A stretch of 64,000 nt of DNA from Pseudozyma flocculosa PF-1 (GCF_000417875.1 NW_006920881.1:533909-597908), one strand, 5' to 3'; numbered from the stretch's first letter, positions 9,701-20,625 are shown. Notes: generated from the letters alone by a model not told the origin. Numbers and translations are program-made.

Positions 9701-10659
9701 ATGGGCTTGAGCGGCCGCTTCTCCTTTTCCTTTTGGCGGTGGCCGATGACGCGCTTGGCCTTGGGGTCGAAGTAGAAGTCGCCCCAGAGCACCTTGCGCA
9801 GCTTCTGCTCCTGGATGCCCATCTTTTTGGCGTAGAGCATGGCGAAGCGCTCCAGGCGGAAGGCCCAGTTGTCCATGGCCGAGGCAAAGATGACGTTGCC
9901 CTTGGCCGGGTCAAAATAGATGTCCTCGTCGTCGCGCTCCTCGTAGTGCTCGTCATCGTCGACGGCGGCTCCGGCGGCGGCGGCATCGCCCTCGCTGGCC
10001 GTCTGGTCGTTTTTGGCCAGCCTCCGCTCCTCGATGCGCTTCTCGCGCTCCTCATGCCAGCGCTGGTCGTCGTCCATGCGTGCGGTGGCAAAGAAGCTGC
10101 CCATGACGGCGTTGACCTGCTCGATGACCTGAATGAGGTGGTGGTAGGCCTCGTAGGGCGACAGCTTGAGCTCGGTGATGAGGCGGTCCATCTTGTTGAG
10201 GACGAGGATGGGCTCGAGGCCGTCCTGCCACGCCTGGCGCAGCACGGTGATGGTCTGGGCGCACACGCCCTCGACGACGTCGACGATGAGCAGCGCGCCG
10301 TCGCAGAGGCGGGACGCGGTCGACACCTCGCTGGAAAAGTCGACGTGCCCGGGGGTATCGACGAGGTTGATCATAAAGTCCTCCACGGGGGGCAGGTTTT
10401 CCGGGTCCCAGCCTTGCTTTGGATCGTGGAAGCGCATCTTAACCGAGAGGGAGACGGCGGACGCCTCCATCGTGATGCCCCGCTCCTGCTCGTCTTCTCT
10501 CGAGTCTAGGTAGCGGATCTGGCCGGCCATCCTGGCCGAGATGATGTTGTTGGCGGCGAGGAGCGAGTCTGCAAACGACGATTTGCCGTGGTCGACGTGG
10601 CCGATGAGGGTGCAGCAGCGCACATTGTGCGAGGTGAACTTCTTCGACGAGGACGCCAT
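6711..10659 (-). CDS. EFL1: EFL1/Ria1, elongation-factor-2-like GTPase of 60S ribosome maturation
   Basis: Five exons on the minus strand: 10659-7952, 7862-7531, 7440-7312, 7221-6905, 6776-6711. They join in frame to 1183 residues, near the usual 1100-1120. The G domain shows GHVDHGKSS (residue ~20), [15 protein letters not shown] and NKMD. C-terminal domains carry the EFL1-type signatures [37 protein letters not shown] and EKQRTLK at the end. Family knowledge: with SBDS/Sdo1 it uses GTP to evict eIF6/Tif6 from cytoplasmic pre-60S subunits. An acidic/Gln-rich insert (about residues 215-260) and a linker near 480-560 are the usual low-complexity inserts. The ATG at 10659 is chosen because the GTPase domain starts right after it. 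It is divergent from SNRNP40, sharing a 585-bp promoter region. Confidence 0.95.
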
Positions 10660-11244
10660 GGCCGCGGTAGGGGAGCGTATGGCAGGGCGGGAGGGCGGTT
10701 GGGGGAGAGGGTCGAGAAGGGGCGACAAAGGCCCGGCAGCTGGCGGCGGCGTCTAGGAGGGCCGCAAAGGTCTTGAAGGGCTTAAGCTGCTGCCGTCGTA
10801 GCACTGATGATGGTGGCGGTGGTGTTGCCCGTTGGTGACGGCGAGAGGATGGGCCGACCGGTTTTGAGTTGGAGGAAGGAGGAAGAAGAAGAAGGAGGAG
10901 GAGGAGGAGGAGGAGGGGAGGCTGAGTCGAGCGAAACGAGCGAGCCAACGAGGTGTGGAGGGCGGCGCAGCCAACCACCCCTCGGGACCCGGAAAAGGGG
11001 TGATCGCCCATTCTTCCAGGCCAGCCGGGCACAGAGGGCACAGAGGGCAAGCCTGGCGAGCCAGGCGATGCAGGGTTCGGGCAACCCAACCACTCCCCTC
11101 TACCACCACCACTACCACCACTATATCCTCCTCGTCCTTGCTCACCTTCTGCCATCCGCTCGCTCCCTCCTTGCCCCTCTTACCAGTCGAATCACGCTAC
11201 TCACCTGGCATCAGACTGTCGCAAGCCCACAGCCCGCGCCCACC
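10660..11244. promoter_or_regulatory. Shared divergent promoter region EFL1 / SNRNP40
   Basis: A 585-bp gap between two opposed start codons. It holds a GGA-rich purine tract (10880-10920), a duplicated GGCACAGAGGGCA word near 11030-11050 and ACC/CCA runs. No TATA box is evident. Confidence 0.5.
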
Positions 11245-12609
11245 ATGGCCGACAAGCGCAAGTCGCCTCCGCCGGCCTCGACCACCCAGCACTCGCTCAT
11301 CAAGCGTCAAAGGCACGACGACGGCAGCGCATCAGACGCACACAAGCAGATCGCCATCGCCTCGTCCAACGACGGCTCCAACAAGGGCCTCGTACGCACC
11401 GTCAAGCGCACATCCAGCCTCTCGAGCCCCATCCTCGGCCTCACCGGCGCACACGGCCAAGAGATCCTCGACGTCCGCTTCTCGCCCGACGGCGCAACCA
11501 TCGCAGCCGCCGCAGCAGACCGCACAATCTCGATATGGAACACCTACGGCAACAACGAAAACATCGGACAGCTCCTCGGACACTCCAAGGCCGTCACGTG
11601 CCTCTGCTTCTCGACCACCACGCCCGGCACCCTCTACTCGGGCTCGGCAGACGGCACCCTCATCAGCTGGTCGCTCAAGACGGGCGAGAAGCAGCGCCGC
11701 CTCCGCGGCCACCGCGGCATCGTAAACTCGATCGCCTCGACGCGCTCGGGCACCGAGATCCTCGTCAGCGGCGGCGACGACGGCAGGGTGATGCTCTGGG
11801 ACCCACAGGACAAGCAGGCGCTCGACGTCCTCAACGTTGGGTACCCCGTCACCGCCGTCGCCTTTTCCGACGACGCCAGCCAGGTCTATGTCGGTGGGCT
11901 GGACAACGACATCCACATCTACGACCTCTCGCGCAAGCAGATCGTCTTTAGCCTCCGCGGCCACCTCGACACCATCACCTCGATCGCCCTCAGCCCGTCC
12001 GGATCCCACCTCCTCTCGACGTCGTTTGACGACACGTTACGCATCTGGGACGTGCGCCCCTTTGCGCCCGAACCGGCACCCGGCGCAGAAAACGCCGCCA
12101 ACCCGCGCCTCCACCGCACGCTGCGCGGCACCACGTTTGGCGGCTTCGAGAACCTCCTGGTCAAGGCGGGCTGGAGCAGCGACGGCGAAAAGGTCGTCGC
12201 CGGCGGCGCGGATCGGACGTGCACCATCTGGGAGTGAGTCGCGGCGAGGCGGGGCGGCTGTGCCGTGCGTGCGCGTTCTTCTTTCGGACTCTGAAGCTGA
12301 CATCGGATCTCCCTCTCCTGTGCCTGCCACCCGCACCCCTCGCAGCGTCGAATCTTCAGCCATCCTCTACAAGCTGCCCGGCCACCGCGGCACGTGTACG
12401 GCAGCGGCGTACCATCCAAAAGAGCCGATTGGTGAGTTGCTCGCGTCCCCGAAACCTCGCAGCCGCTCGCAGGACGGCGCCGTGGTCCAGGAACTCATCT
12501 TATCCCCCTCCCTGCTGTCCGTCCCTCCGCTCGACGCTCGCCCCGCGCTCCAACAGTCGTCTCTTGCTCGACCGACATGACGATCCTCCTCGGCGAGATC
12601 GACCCATAA
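11245..12609 (+). CDS. U5 snRNP 40-kDa WD40 protein (SNRNP40 / Cwf17 / Spf38 type)
   Basis: Three exons, 11245-12233, 12346-12431 and 12557-12609, give 375 residues. After a basic, disordered N-terminus (about 65 residues), seven WD repeats follow. The first begins LTGAHGQEILDVRFSPDG, and others end in ISIWN, LISWS, VMLWD, IHIYD, LRIWD and CTIWD. The last repeat reads ILYKLPGHRG then EPIVVSCSTDMTILLGEI, closely matching the end of human SNRNP40. That match also fixes the two small terminal exons. Known role of the family: a Prp8-associated component of the U5 snRNP in the nuclear spliceosome. The ATG context is CACCATGG. It converges with DBP8 235 bp downstream. Confidence 0.92.
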
Positions 12610-12753
12610 CCTGGCCCGCCTGTCCGACGCACCTCGGTCGGAATGCAACGTCGGACCACCGTGCCTCTGATGCTCCTCGCACGCTCCTCGAACTGGCAAA
12701 GGAATGCATGCAAATACCACGACGACGAGAGGCTAATCCTCTCGTCTCCCAAA

Positions 12754-12800
12754 CGACGACGACGACGACGATGATGACGATGATGACGATGACGATGACT
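12754..12800. repeat. ACG/ATG trinucleotide microsatellite
   Basis: An imperfect (ACG)n-(ATG)n run lying between the converging 3' ends of SNRNP40 and DBP8, close to the likely DBP8 3' untranslated region. Confidence 0.8.
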
Positions 12801-12844
12801 AAAAGTACAGGAGTGTGCGCGACTTCAGACCCTCGCAGGGCCGG

Positions 12845-14479
12845 TCACGACGCCGCCGCCGACGAGCCCTTGCCGCTCTTCCTCTTTTCCCGCTTCTCGG
12901 CCTTGATCTGGAGCTGGGCCTTTTTCTTGTTGCGCTCCTGCCTCTCTCCAAACTTGTCGTGGTGGAGCGACATGGTGGCGATGCGCTTGGCCGTGGCGAC
13001 CTTGTTGAGGTGCTGCAGCACCTCCTCCTCATCGAGACCTTCGAGCTCGGTGAGCTTGACGTTGATCTTGGCCTCGATGGCCTGGATGACGTCAATGTCG
13101 CGCTCAGTGATGAAGCTGACGGCGTGGCCCGCCTTGCCGTTTCGCGCGGTTCGGCCGACGCGGTGGACGTAGTCCTGCCAGGCGAGCGGCAGGTCCCAGT
13201 TAACGACCATCTCGACGTCGGGAATGTCGAGACCGCGCGAGCCCACGTCGGTCGCGATGAGGATGGGCACCCGCTGCGCCCGGAAGGCCTGCAGGTTGTC
13301 CAGCCGTTCGCTCTGCGCCAGGTGCGAGTGGAGCGAGACGTTGGGCACGTCGAGCTGGCGCAGCATCTTGGACAGCGTGGCCGCCGTCCGACACCGCGCG
13401 GCAAAGATGATGGTCGACGGGAAGTAGCCCTCGGCGTCTGGATCCGAGTCGTCGCCCGAGTCTTCGAGGTCCGAGTCGTGGTAGGCGCCCCGCTTGCCGC
13501 CGTCCGGCTTCTTCTTCTTGCTGCTGCTGCTGCTGCCGCCGCCGCCCATCCTCCCTCGTCGCTCACCGTCGCGCTCGCGCTCGGCGCGCTTCTTTGCCTT
13601 GTGCTTCCGCAGCCGCTCGGCGTTGGGCTTGACCGGCGGCTTGCGCAGGAGGTGGTAGAGGTACGGCTCGCGCACGTGCGACGGCACAAAGATGTACTTT
13701 TGCGTCAGCGTCTCGGGCGTGCTGGCGTCCATCTCGATCTTGCACACCATCGGCGGCAGCTTGCCCTCTGGCTGCTTGCGCTGCGCAAACGCCTCGACCT
13801 CCTGCGTCAGGGTGGCGGTGAAGAGGAGCGTCTGCAGCGAGCGGGCGGGCGGCAGCACCGAGTAGAGGTAGGAGATCTCGGGTTCGAAGGTCTGGGTGAG
13901 GAGGCGGTCCGCCTCGTCGAGCACGAGGAAGCGACAGCGGTTGAGGCCCCACTCTGATCCGCCGCCGCTGCGGAGGTGGTCGACGAGCCGGCCGGGCGTG
14001 GCGACAATGACGTGCGGGCGCTGCGACGCCAGCTCGGCGGCCTGCTTCATCATGTCCATGCCGCCGAGCACGAGTGCGCAACGCAGGCCCATCCTGGCGC
14101 CCTCGCCGACGGCGACAAACTGCTCGTGCAGCTGCACGCCCAGCTCGCGGGTCGGTGTGAGGACGACGGCGAACCCGCCGACCATGTCGCGCATGAGGGC
14201 GTTGAGGATGGGGAGGGCAAAGCAGAGCGTCTTTCCGGAGCCGGTCTGCGCTCCGCCGACGAGGTCGCGGCCCGCGAGGATCGAGGGCAGGGTGAGGGAC
14301 TGGATCGGCGTGGGCACCTTGATGCTGAGCGATGCGAGGGAGCGGATGAGCATGGGCGAGATGCCGATCGAGGAAAACGTCGTGTGCTTAGGCTGGTCGG
14401 TGGGGCTGGCGCTGACGACGTCCGCGGCTGCGGCGGCAGCGGCGGCGGTCGATGTGGACGCCTCTGCCGAGGGCGACAT
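12845..14479 (-). CDS. DBP8: DBP8/DDX49-type DEAD-box RNA helicase of ribosome biogenesis
   Basis: Single exon, 544 residues. The Q motif precedes VPTPIQSLTLP; motif I is AQTGSGKT, Ia PTRELG, II VLDEADRLL, III TAT (within LLFTATLTQE, as in Dbp8), IV STIIFAARCR, V ATDVGSRGLDIP and VI HRVGRTARNG. The segment QKYIFVPSHVREPYLYHLL is typical of the Dbp8/DDX49 subgroup. An insert of about 60 residues rich in Lys/Ser/Gly followed by acids lies between the two RecA domains (about residues 290-350). The C-terminus is Lys-rich and probably nucleolar-targeting. Family role: ATP-dependent helicase in 18S rRNA and 40S subunit maturation. It is divergent from SVP26 (327 bp between starts). Confidence 0.93.
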   Translation of the reverse strand: MSPSAEASTSTAAAAAAAADVVSASPTDQPKHTTFSSIGISPMLIRSLASLSIKVPTPIQSLTLPSILAGRDLVGGAQTGSGKTLCFALPILNALMRDMVGGFAVVLTPTRELGVQLHEQFVAVGEGARMGLRCALVLGGMDMMKQAAELASQRPHVIVATPGRLVDHLRSGGGSEWGLNRCRFLVLDEADRLLTQTFEPEISYLYSVLPPARSLQTLLFTATLTQEVEAFAQRKQPEGKLPPMVCKIEMDASTPETLTQKYIFVPSHVREPYLYHLLRKPPVKPNAERLRKHKAKKRAERERDGERRGRMGGGGSSSSSKKKKPDGGKRGAYHDSDLEDSGDDSDPDAEGYFPSTIIFAARCRTAATLSKMLRQLDVPNVSLHSHLAQSERLDNLQAFRAQRVPILIATDVGSRGLDIPDVEMVVNWDLPLAWQDYVHRVGRTARNGKAGHAVSFITERDIDVIQAIEAKINVKLTELEGLDEEEVLQHLNKVATAKRIATMSLHHDKFGERQERNKKKAQLQIKAEKREKRKSGKGSSAAAS

Positions 14480-14806
14480 TGTGTTGAGGCCTGGTATGTA
14501 GGGGTATCGGATGGCGATGGTGGCAGCAGGTGAAGGGAGGGCGAGGATGGTGGTCGGGGTGGTGGCGAGCCCAGGAAGAACCTGTTGGCCAGCCGCGGCC
14601 CCGGGACCCTTTCCAAATCAAGTCAGAAAATTGAATCAAACTCGGCGGTTCAGCATGCGAGGTCCGATCACCCGCCAGGTGGCGCCGACTGCCTCGCCAG
14701 AGTGGCGGCGACCCAGCAGCTCTGACACCACGCCCTCCCTCATCCTCCTTCTCCTCTCTCCTCCTCCTCCGCCGCACTGGCCCTGGCGCACCGTATCGTC
14801 GACGCC
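14480..14806. promoter_or_regulatory. Shared divergent promoter DBP8 / SVP26
   Basis: A 327-bp region between opposed start codons, with TCC-rich pyrimidine runs before the SVP26 start. No defined motif was recognised. Confidence 0.45.
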
Positions 14807-15600
14807 ATGCTGCTGTCGCTCTTCTCGTATGCCTTTGCGCTGGCTTCGGTGGTGGCGCTCCTCTTTTGCGTGGGTAGGTACTCGGCGCGCCTGACCCTCC
14901 TAGTTACATCGTGACGGGTTGGCTTCCCACTGATGTCGATCCCGTGGCCTCTGCAACCGCTCCAGCGCTCGGACTGCTTCGCCTGTGCCAATTTATCGAA
15001 GCGCACAGCAGCCAGTCGAGGCGGATAGGCCTGCGGCTGCTCTACGTGAGTATGGATCGACGAGCATGGCCTGGGTCTGCCGCGCTGAACGACTGCTCAT
15101 CGCCCTCACCATCCTCGCCTCCTCGCCACCGACAGGCGAGCCTTTCGGTCCAGGTCGGCATCGTCGTGCTCGACTCGGTGCCGCTGTGGCCCCTGCTACC
15201 CAGCCTGGCGGCGGGCGCCCTGCACCTGCATAGCCTGTCTCGACCCTCGTGGCCCTTTGCCGCCGCCCCCACAAACGGCAGGGATCGCCGGCAAGGGGCG
15301 TGGCCGTGGTCGTGGGTCGCGCCGACGCTGTCGGTGGTGCTACCGCTGGCATCGCACATGATGCTGACGCGCCACCACAACCTGGTGTCTCACACGTGGC
15401 ACCGGCACCGGTACGACCATGCTCGGCGGCAGCGTCTACCGGGCGGTCGGCTGGACTGGGACGTGGAGCCGGAGGTGCCTCGGGAGCGTGAGATGAAGGT
15501 GGTGGAGCTGATTGCGGTGCTGGGCTTTTGCGTCTGGACGGTGCCCATCTGGCGCTTCCTGGGCAGCTGTGCGGCCATCGAGTGGGGCCTGTCGTCGTGA
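14807..15600 (+). CDS. SVP26: SVP26/TEX261-family ER-Golgi cargo adaptor
   Basis: Three exons, 14807-14873, 14966-15045 and 15136-15600, give 203 residues. The protein begins with a hydrophobic helix (MLLSLFSYAFALASVVALLF). Next comes GLLRLCQFIEAHSSQSRRI, matching the GLYYLAELIEEHT-type signature of TEX261/Svp26, then further hydrophobic segments (VQVGIVVLDSVPLWPLL, WVAPTLSVVLPLASHMML, LIAVLGFCVWTVPIWRFL), giving the expected four spans. Family knowledge: Svp26 is an integral membrane protein of early Golgi/COPII vesicles that helps export some glycosyltransferases from the ER. The histidine after SHMM corresponds to the family's NHY region only loosely. The first two exons are short, so the assignment depends on the hand-made splices, which keep frame. 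Confidence 0.82.
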
Positions 15601-16290
15601 GCGGTACATACCAGCTCAACAAGGACGGCGGCGGCGCAGCGGACGGAGCGGGGATCGGCGAGGGCGGCGTTGTTCGACGACAGAGGGGCCCCACAGCCGA
15701 CGACGATGCGCTGTCGGGGCGAGTCATGGGTGGCCTGCCACCACCAACCTGACCAACACCACCCGACGACCACCAACACCACCGGCTGCGAAGCGTCTGC
15801 AATCGTCGGCTTATTCGGCCGGCCCCTTTGGCCCGCTGCGTTGGGCGCTGCTTGAAACGAAGGCCGGGGTGAAGATGATTTGCCGGCGCGTCGGCAAAGG
15901 TCTCCCCCCAGGCGAGCAGCGAGATATGCATAAGCAGCCAGCACACAGGCAAGGTGGCAGGCCCTCGGCGTGGGCCAGCCCTAGGGCAGGGCAGGGCAGG
16001 CCTCGGGCAGGCCAGAGGCAGGGGCAGCTCGGCCTCTTGCCCCGCACTTTTCTTTCTTCTTGCTTGCTTGTGTTGCCACACGAGCCTGCCCGCGCCGTGA
16101 CCACCGGCAGCGGCAGTTCCCGGTCTCGCCGCCGGTTGTCGCCGCTGTCCGCCCGAGTCTTTGGCTGGCAGGTCTGCAAGCCATTCCGAGTCCTAAAAGC
16201 GGGTCTCAAATACCCTGCTCCCTAGCGCTCCTTCCCTCCCCTTCACCACCACCCATTCACCCCACCAACCCCCTCGCTCTTCACGCAACC
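15601..16290. other. Intergenic, SVP26 to GCDH
   Basis: 690 bp with ACC-rich runs near 15745-15785 and several GGGCAGGCC words at 15980-16020. The pyrimidine/CACC-rich stretch just before 16291 is probably the leader of the dehydrogenase gene. No gene is seen. Confidence 0.5.
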
Positions 16291-17876
16291 ATGGCCAACC
16301 CACTCCGCGCAGCGCTGCCTTCGCTCAGAGCGGCCGCAAAGGCCACGAGGGCCTCGGCCCTGGCCGCCCCCGCGCGCAACTATGCCATCTCGTCGACTGC
16401 AATCACCCCCGACGCCGTCTCGGCCAAAGAGTTCCGCATGACCGACTTTGCAAAGTTCAACTGGGAGGACCCGCTCAACCTCTCGTCGCAGCTCTCGGAA
16501 GAGGAGCTCGCCATCAGCCAGACAGCCCACGACTTTTGCCAGGAGACGCTGCAGCCAAAGGTCACCGAGATGTACCGCACAGAGAGTGAGTAGCCGTCGC
16601 CTCTCCTTCTCTCGTGTCTTTAGCGCAAAGATGCCTGCAGACAGCAAGCCCTCCGACTGACCTCGTTCCTCTGCATCCTTCACTCCGTGCTCCTCTGCCG
16701 CCAGGCTGGGACCCTACCATCCTCCCCTCGCTCGGCTCCCTCGGCCTGCTGGGCTCGACCATCGAGGGCTACGGGTGCGCCGGCGTCAACTCGGTCTGCT
16801 ACGGCCTCATCGCGCGCGAGGTCGAGCGTGTGGACAGCGGCTACCGCTCCATCATGTCGGTCCAGTCGTCGCTCGTCATGGGCCCCATCAACCAGTTCGG
16901 CACAGAGGCGCAGAAGGAAAAGTACCTGCCGCGCCTCGCAAAGGGCGAGCTGGTCGGCTGCTTTGGCCTCACGGAGCCAAACCACGGCTCCGACCCCAGC
17001 GGCATGGAGACCACCGCCACCGACACCGGCGACGGCCACGTCGTCCTCAACGGCAGCAAGACCTGGATCAGCAACTCGCCCCACGCGTGAGTCCCGGCGC
17101 CGCCCTGGCCTGTCCCGATGCTACGCTTCCTGGGTCGATCGCCCTTGGCCCCTGGCTGACCACCGCCTCGTCCCCTTCCATACACACCCTCGGCCCTCTT
17201 CGCACTACAACACAGCGACGTCTTTGTCATCTGGGCCAAGTGCAAGTGGGACAACAAGGTGCGCGGCTTTGTGCTCGAAAAGGGCACAAAGGGCCTCTCT
17301 GCGCCCGCCATCAAGAACAAGCTGATGCTGCGCGCCTCGGTGACGGGCTCCATCTTCCTCGAGGACGTGCGCGTCAAGATGGACGATGCGCTGCTCCCGC
17401 ACGCCCGGCCGGGGCTGGGCGCGCCGTTCGAGTGCCTCAACTCGGCGCGCTACGGCATCGGCTGGGGCGCCATGGGCGCGCTCGAGGCGTGCATCGCCGA
17501 GGCGCGCCAGTACGCGCTGGACCGCAAGCAGTTTAAGCGGCCGCTGGCGTCGTTCCAGCTGATCCAGCGCAAGTTGGCCGACGCGGCGTCCGAGGCCGCG
17601 CTGGGCCTGGGCGCATCGCTGCAGCTGGGCCGCATGAAGGACAGCGGCAACTGGAGCCCCGAGATGGTGTCGCTCGTCAAGCGCAACAACTGCGGCAAGG
17701 CGCTCAACCACTCGCGCATCCTCATGGAAATCTTTGGCGGAAACGCCGCCAGCGACGAGTACCACATCGGCCGCCATGCCCAGAACCTGCACGTCGTCAG
17801 CACCTACGAGGGCACCGCCGACGTCCATGCCCTCATCCTCGGCAAGGGCATCACGGGCATCCAGGCGTTTGCCTGA
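16291..17876 (+). CDS. Glutaryl-CoA dehydrogenase, mitochondrial
   Basis: Three exons, 16291-16585, 16705-17086 and 17216-17876, give 445 residues. The first ~30 residues are Ala/Arg-rich without acids (a mitochondrial presequence). The acyl-CoA dehydrogenase fold follows: [19 protein letters not shown], the FAD/substrate signature [35 protein letters not shown], and [29 protein letters not shown]. The end has [14 protein letters not shown], whose Glu (about residue 424) is the catalytic base. The combination YGIGWG...GAL and TYEGTADVH marks the GCDH subgroup rather than short-chain enzymes. Reaction: oxidative decarboxylation of glutaryl-CoA to crotonyl-CoA in lysine/tryptophan breakdown, passing electrons to ETF in the matrix. 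Confidence 0.92.
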
Positions 17877-18016
17877 GGGGGGCCAAGCGCGAAGCTCGCA
17901 GCGTCGAGCGGGAGCGGAGCGGAGCGAGATGGTACCGGCACGTGTTGATTAGCAACGGGACCGACCCGTGTCGCTTGTAGATAGCGCGTAGACGGAATGA
18001 AGGAGCGACTGCGTGA

Positions 18017-19101
18017 TCACGGATCCACCTTTGGATTGCCGCTGTACTTGTTGGTGTTGATGAGGGTCATGATCAGGCCGGGGATGGTGCCGATCGAGTT
18101 GACAATGGCGAGTCCGTAGGTGACGTTGTCCGTCGTCATGCCGCCGCGGCCCTTGTCCGATTCCTTCCGCTCCTGGCCCCTGGCGTCGTCGTCGTCCTTG
18201 TCCTTGCGGTGCTTGAACTTCTTTCGAGCCCTGTTGAGCGCCGTTGCGTCGAGTTTATCGCTCTGTGTCGACGAGGCTGACGACGACGACGACGAAGAGG
18301 AGGACGGGGAGAGGTGGAGCGGTGTCGAGGGCGGCGTGTGGAACTCGTCCTCTACCATTTTCGACGTCGTCGTCGTCGTAGGAGACGAGGGCGGGCGGAG
18401 GGGGAGGTGCTCTACCATCGCGTCTACGACCTCGCGCCCCGTTCTGATGGCAGCATCCTCGATCGGAACGACGTCGACGATGGATCTCCGGATCACTCCA
18501 CCGTTTGCAGCTCGTACACGTCGACAGATTGCCGCATCCGCCGCGACGAGCATCGACGGATCGGGCCGCGTCGAAAAAAAGCAGTACACTTCTCCCTGCC
18601 GCAACGGTGTCGACTCCGACCCCGTGGTTGTGGTGATGTTGGAAGGGCGAGGACGATGTGCTGCCTCGTTCCTTTTGAGGGACTTGTACGACTGCGCACC
18701 GTGTGGAAGAGGGGGCAGAGCAGGGTGTTGAGGTTTTCAGCGTGGTTGCGCATCCAAGCGAGGGAAATGGGGCCAAGGTGCACGACGTACGATCCATGAC
18801 CAGCCTACGTTTCCGAGCGTGGCTAGTATAGCCATCCCCAGACCGATCTTGGCCTGGATCGTAGAAGCGAAGATGCGGGGGCGGGAGCGTCAGGACCCAA
18901 TTCTCCCTCATGTCTCCCTGTCCAAGGCCGAGGACAGCCGGGGGGAGTACACACCTTTAGGCCTCGCTTGACCTCTCTTCTCGACGTTGCTGCTCCAACC
19001 AAGGAAGAAGAGGCGCGCCGCGCGGGGAGAGGTGCTGATCCGACGGCGGTGCAGAGATCGAGCACGATGACGAGGAGCACGACGAGGTGGAAGGCTCGCA
19101 T
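18017..19101 (-). CDS. Orphan protein with signal peptide or membrane anchor (unrecognised)
   Basis: Proposed exons on the minus strand, 19101-18955, 18853-18791 and 18691-18017, join in frame to 294 residues. The N-terminus is a strong signal peptide (hydrophobic VVLLVIVLDLCTAVGSA, then basic residues). Exon 2 encodes a short hydrophobic helix (IGLGMAILATLGNVGWSWI). A region containing CFFSTRPDPSMLVAADAAICRR follows, then a Ser-run and a highly charged Lys/Asp stretch. The C-terminal part (NVTYGLAIVNSIGTIPGLIMTLI) is again hydrophobic. I do not recognise a family. A secreted or membrane protein of the secretory pathway is inferred. The splice model is unsupported by homology; the third exon alone is the most certain part. 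A TATA-like sequence lies about 90 bp upstream. Confidence 0.55.
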
Positions 19102-19622
19102 CTTTGTTGGCGTACGGTCGGTAGGTTGATGCGAGAGTTAGCCAGGGAATGCAAGGGCGAGAGCGACGAGAACTGATCAAGTGGCGGTTTATCTATATCC
19201 CCCTCGCTCCTGCCGTCGAATCCGGAACACAAGGCTGTGCCAGTGCCGTCCACCGAGGTTGCGCGGCACCTTGTCGGTCACGGCGTCAAATGAAGCCCAT
19301 GTCACCCCTTCGTCCCCGACTTGGCCCGGAATGAAGCAACAACGTGCGCACGCGTACACATTGACGACACCCCGAAGCCCCCTGATCCGTTATCGATCCT
19401 CGATCTGATACCGTACGTGGGCGGTGCTGATCTGATAGCGTTCTGCGTCAAGAGGTGGACCGCATGGCGACACATGCCTCGCCCCGGAACGACGCCGACA
19501 CCATCGCGGTCGGGCGGCACGGAGAGGACAAGGGGCGTCGACGAGATGGTATTGCGTATGAACAGGCAGGCGAATGTGGAAAGGGAGGGCAAGGAGAGGG
19601 CGGAAGGCGTGACGACGTCCGA
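19102..19622. promoter_or_regulatory. Upstream region of the orphan secreted-protein gene
   Basis: 521 bp between the secreted-protein start (19101) and the VPS37 stop. On the minus strand a GATATAGATAAA-like, TATA-type word lies at about 19187-19199, a plausible core promoter. The remainder shows nothing recognisable. Confidence 0.4.
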
Positions 19623-20625
19623 TCAATCTGTCCAATGTACGTCGCCCTTTGATGAACGTTCGGCGATGAGCTTGCGGCGGTGATAGAGCATGCGCTGCGC
19701 CTTGTACCTTCTGACAAAGGTGACGTCCTGGAGCGGCGTGCGAAGAAAGGGTGGGGCGAGATGCAGCGTTGCACTGGTAAGCTATGAGGGACCAGGGGGA
19801 GGTCACGGAGAGACGCCGGGCGGCCGGGGGTGGACTCACATCAAGGACCTGTTCGACCGACTGGTTGGCGCTGCTGGCGTCGTCTCCGACGGGGTACGGC
19901 AGACCTTCGACGTAGGCGTTGGCCAGTTGCTCGGACCGATCGTTAAGTTTTGTCGCCGACTGGGCGAGGTGGAAGTGCAGCGAGGAGGGCGAGAAGCGCT
20001 GCGGGATGGCGAGAAAGAGGGGGGAAGGAGAACGGTGAAGAACCGGCAATCAGTATCTGATAAGGCACAGCGCAGTGCTGTGCGGCGCGGCAGGTTATCG
20101 GGGCTGGCGGGGCTGGCGGGGCTGGCGGGGCTGGCGGGGCTGGCGGGGCCGGCGGGGCCGACAGAGGAGACACACCTTGTACAACTCGTTCATCTCGGCC
20201 TCGAGCTGGGGCCACTGTGCCTGAAGGGCTGTAGCGCGGTCAAACAGCTGCTGCGTCTCTGCCCGGAGTGCCTCTAGCGGCTGCTGCAATGCGGTGTTTT
20301 GTCCTGTGGGGCGGAAGATGGCGTCAGGCCCTAGGGTCAGTCTGGGTCAAGCCGGCGCTGGGGCAATGGGCCGCTGACGATGCGCACTGGCTTTGTCCTC
20401 GTTCTGCCGCAAGAGCTGTGCATGCTGGTGGTAGAGCTGCCTGACCTGAGGCAGGGAGTGGAAGAAGGCCTCAAAGTAGGCCTGGTCGCGTTGGAGCTGC
20501 GAGGGGTCGGTGGGGTTGGACGTTTCGCCGAGGAGGGACTCGATGTCGTTGCGCGATAGCGTTGCGGTCGACGGGTGTGCTGCCGTCAGTGGCGTTGGTA
20601 TGGAGGGTGTGCCTGTGGCGGCCAT
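19623..20625 (-). CDS. VPS37-type ESCRT-I subunit (Mod(r) domain)
   Basis: Four exons on the minus strand, 20625-20388, 20303-20176, 19998-19840 and 19727-19623, join in frame to 209 residues. The order is that of a Mod(r) protein. A disordered start is followed by DIESLLGE, then coiled helices (YFEAFFHSLPQVRQLYHQHAQLLRQNE; ALRAETQQLFDRATALQAQW), then RFSPSSLHFHLAQSATKLNDRSEQLANAYVEG. The protein ends with VEQVLDDVTFVRRYKAQRMLYHRRKLIAER, the family's YRELRKLYHLRKAKAER-like tail. Role: the Vps37 subunit of ESCRT-I, which with Vps23/Vps28 sorts ubiquitinated cargo into multivesicular bodies at endosomes. Intron 2 contains a 9-bp minisatellite. It is divergent from the Nudix gene. Confidence 0.85.
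20100..20160. repeat. 9-bp G-rich minisatellite in a VPS37 intron
   Basis: Almost seven tandem copies of GGGGCTGGC, the last ones drifting to GGGGCCGGC. They lie inside intron 2 (19999-20175) of the VPS37 gene; the plus strand is G-rich, the transcribed RNA C-rich. Confidence 0.95.

Noticed and set aside
9070..10509. A 479-codon plus-strand frame opposite the EFL1 gene
   Set aside because: It is the complement of a highly GC3-biased coding exon; composition is Leu/Val/Arg/Gly-rich without domain motifs.
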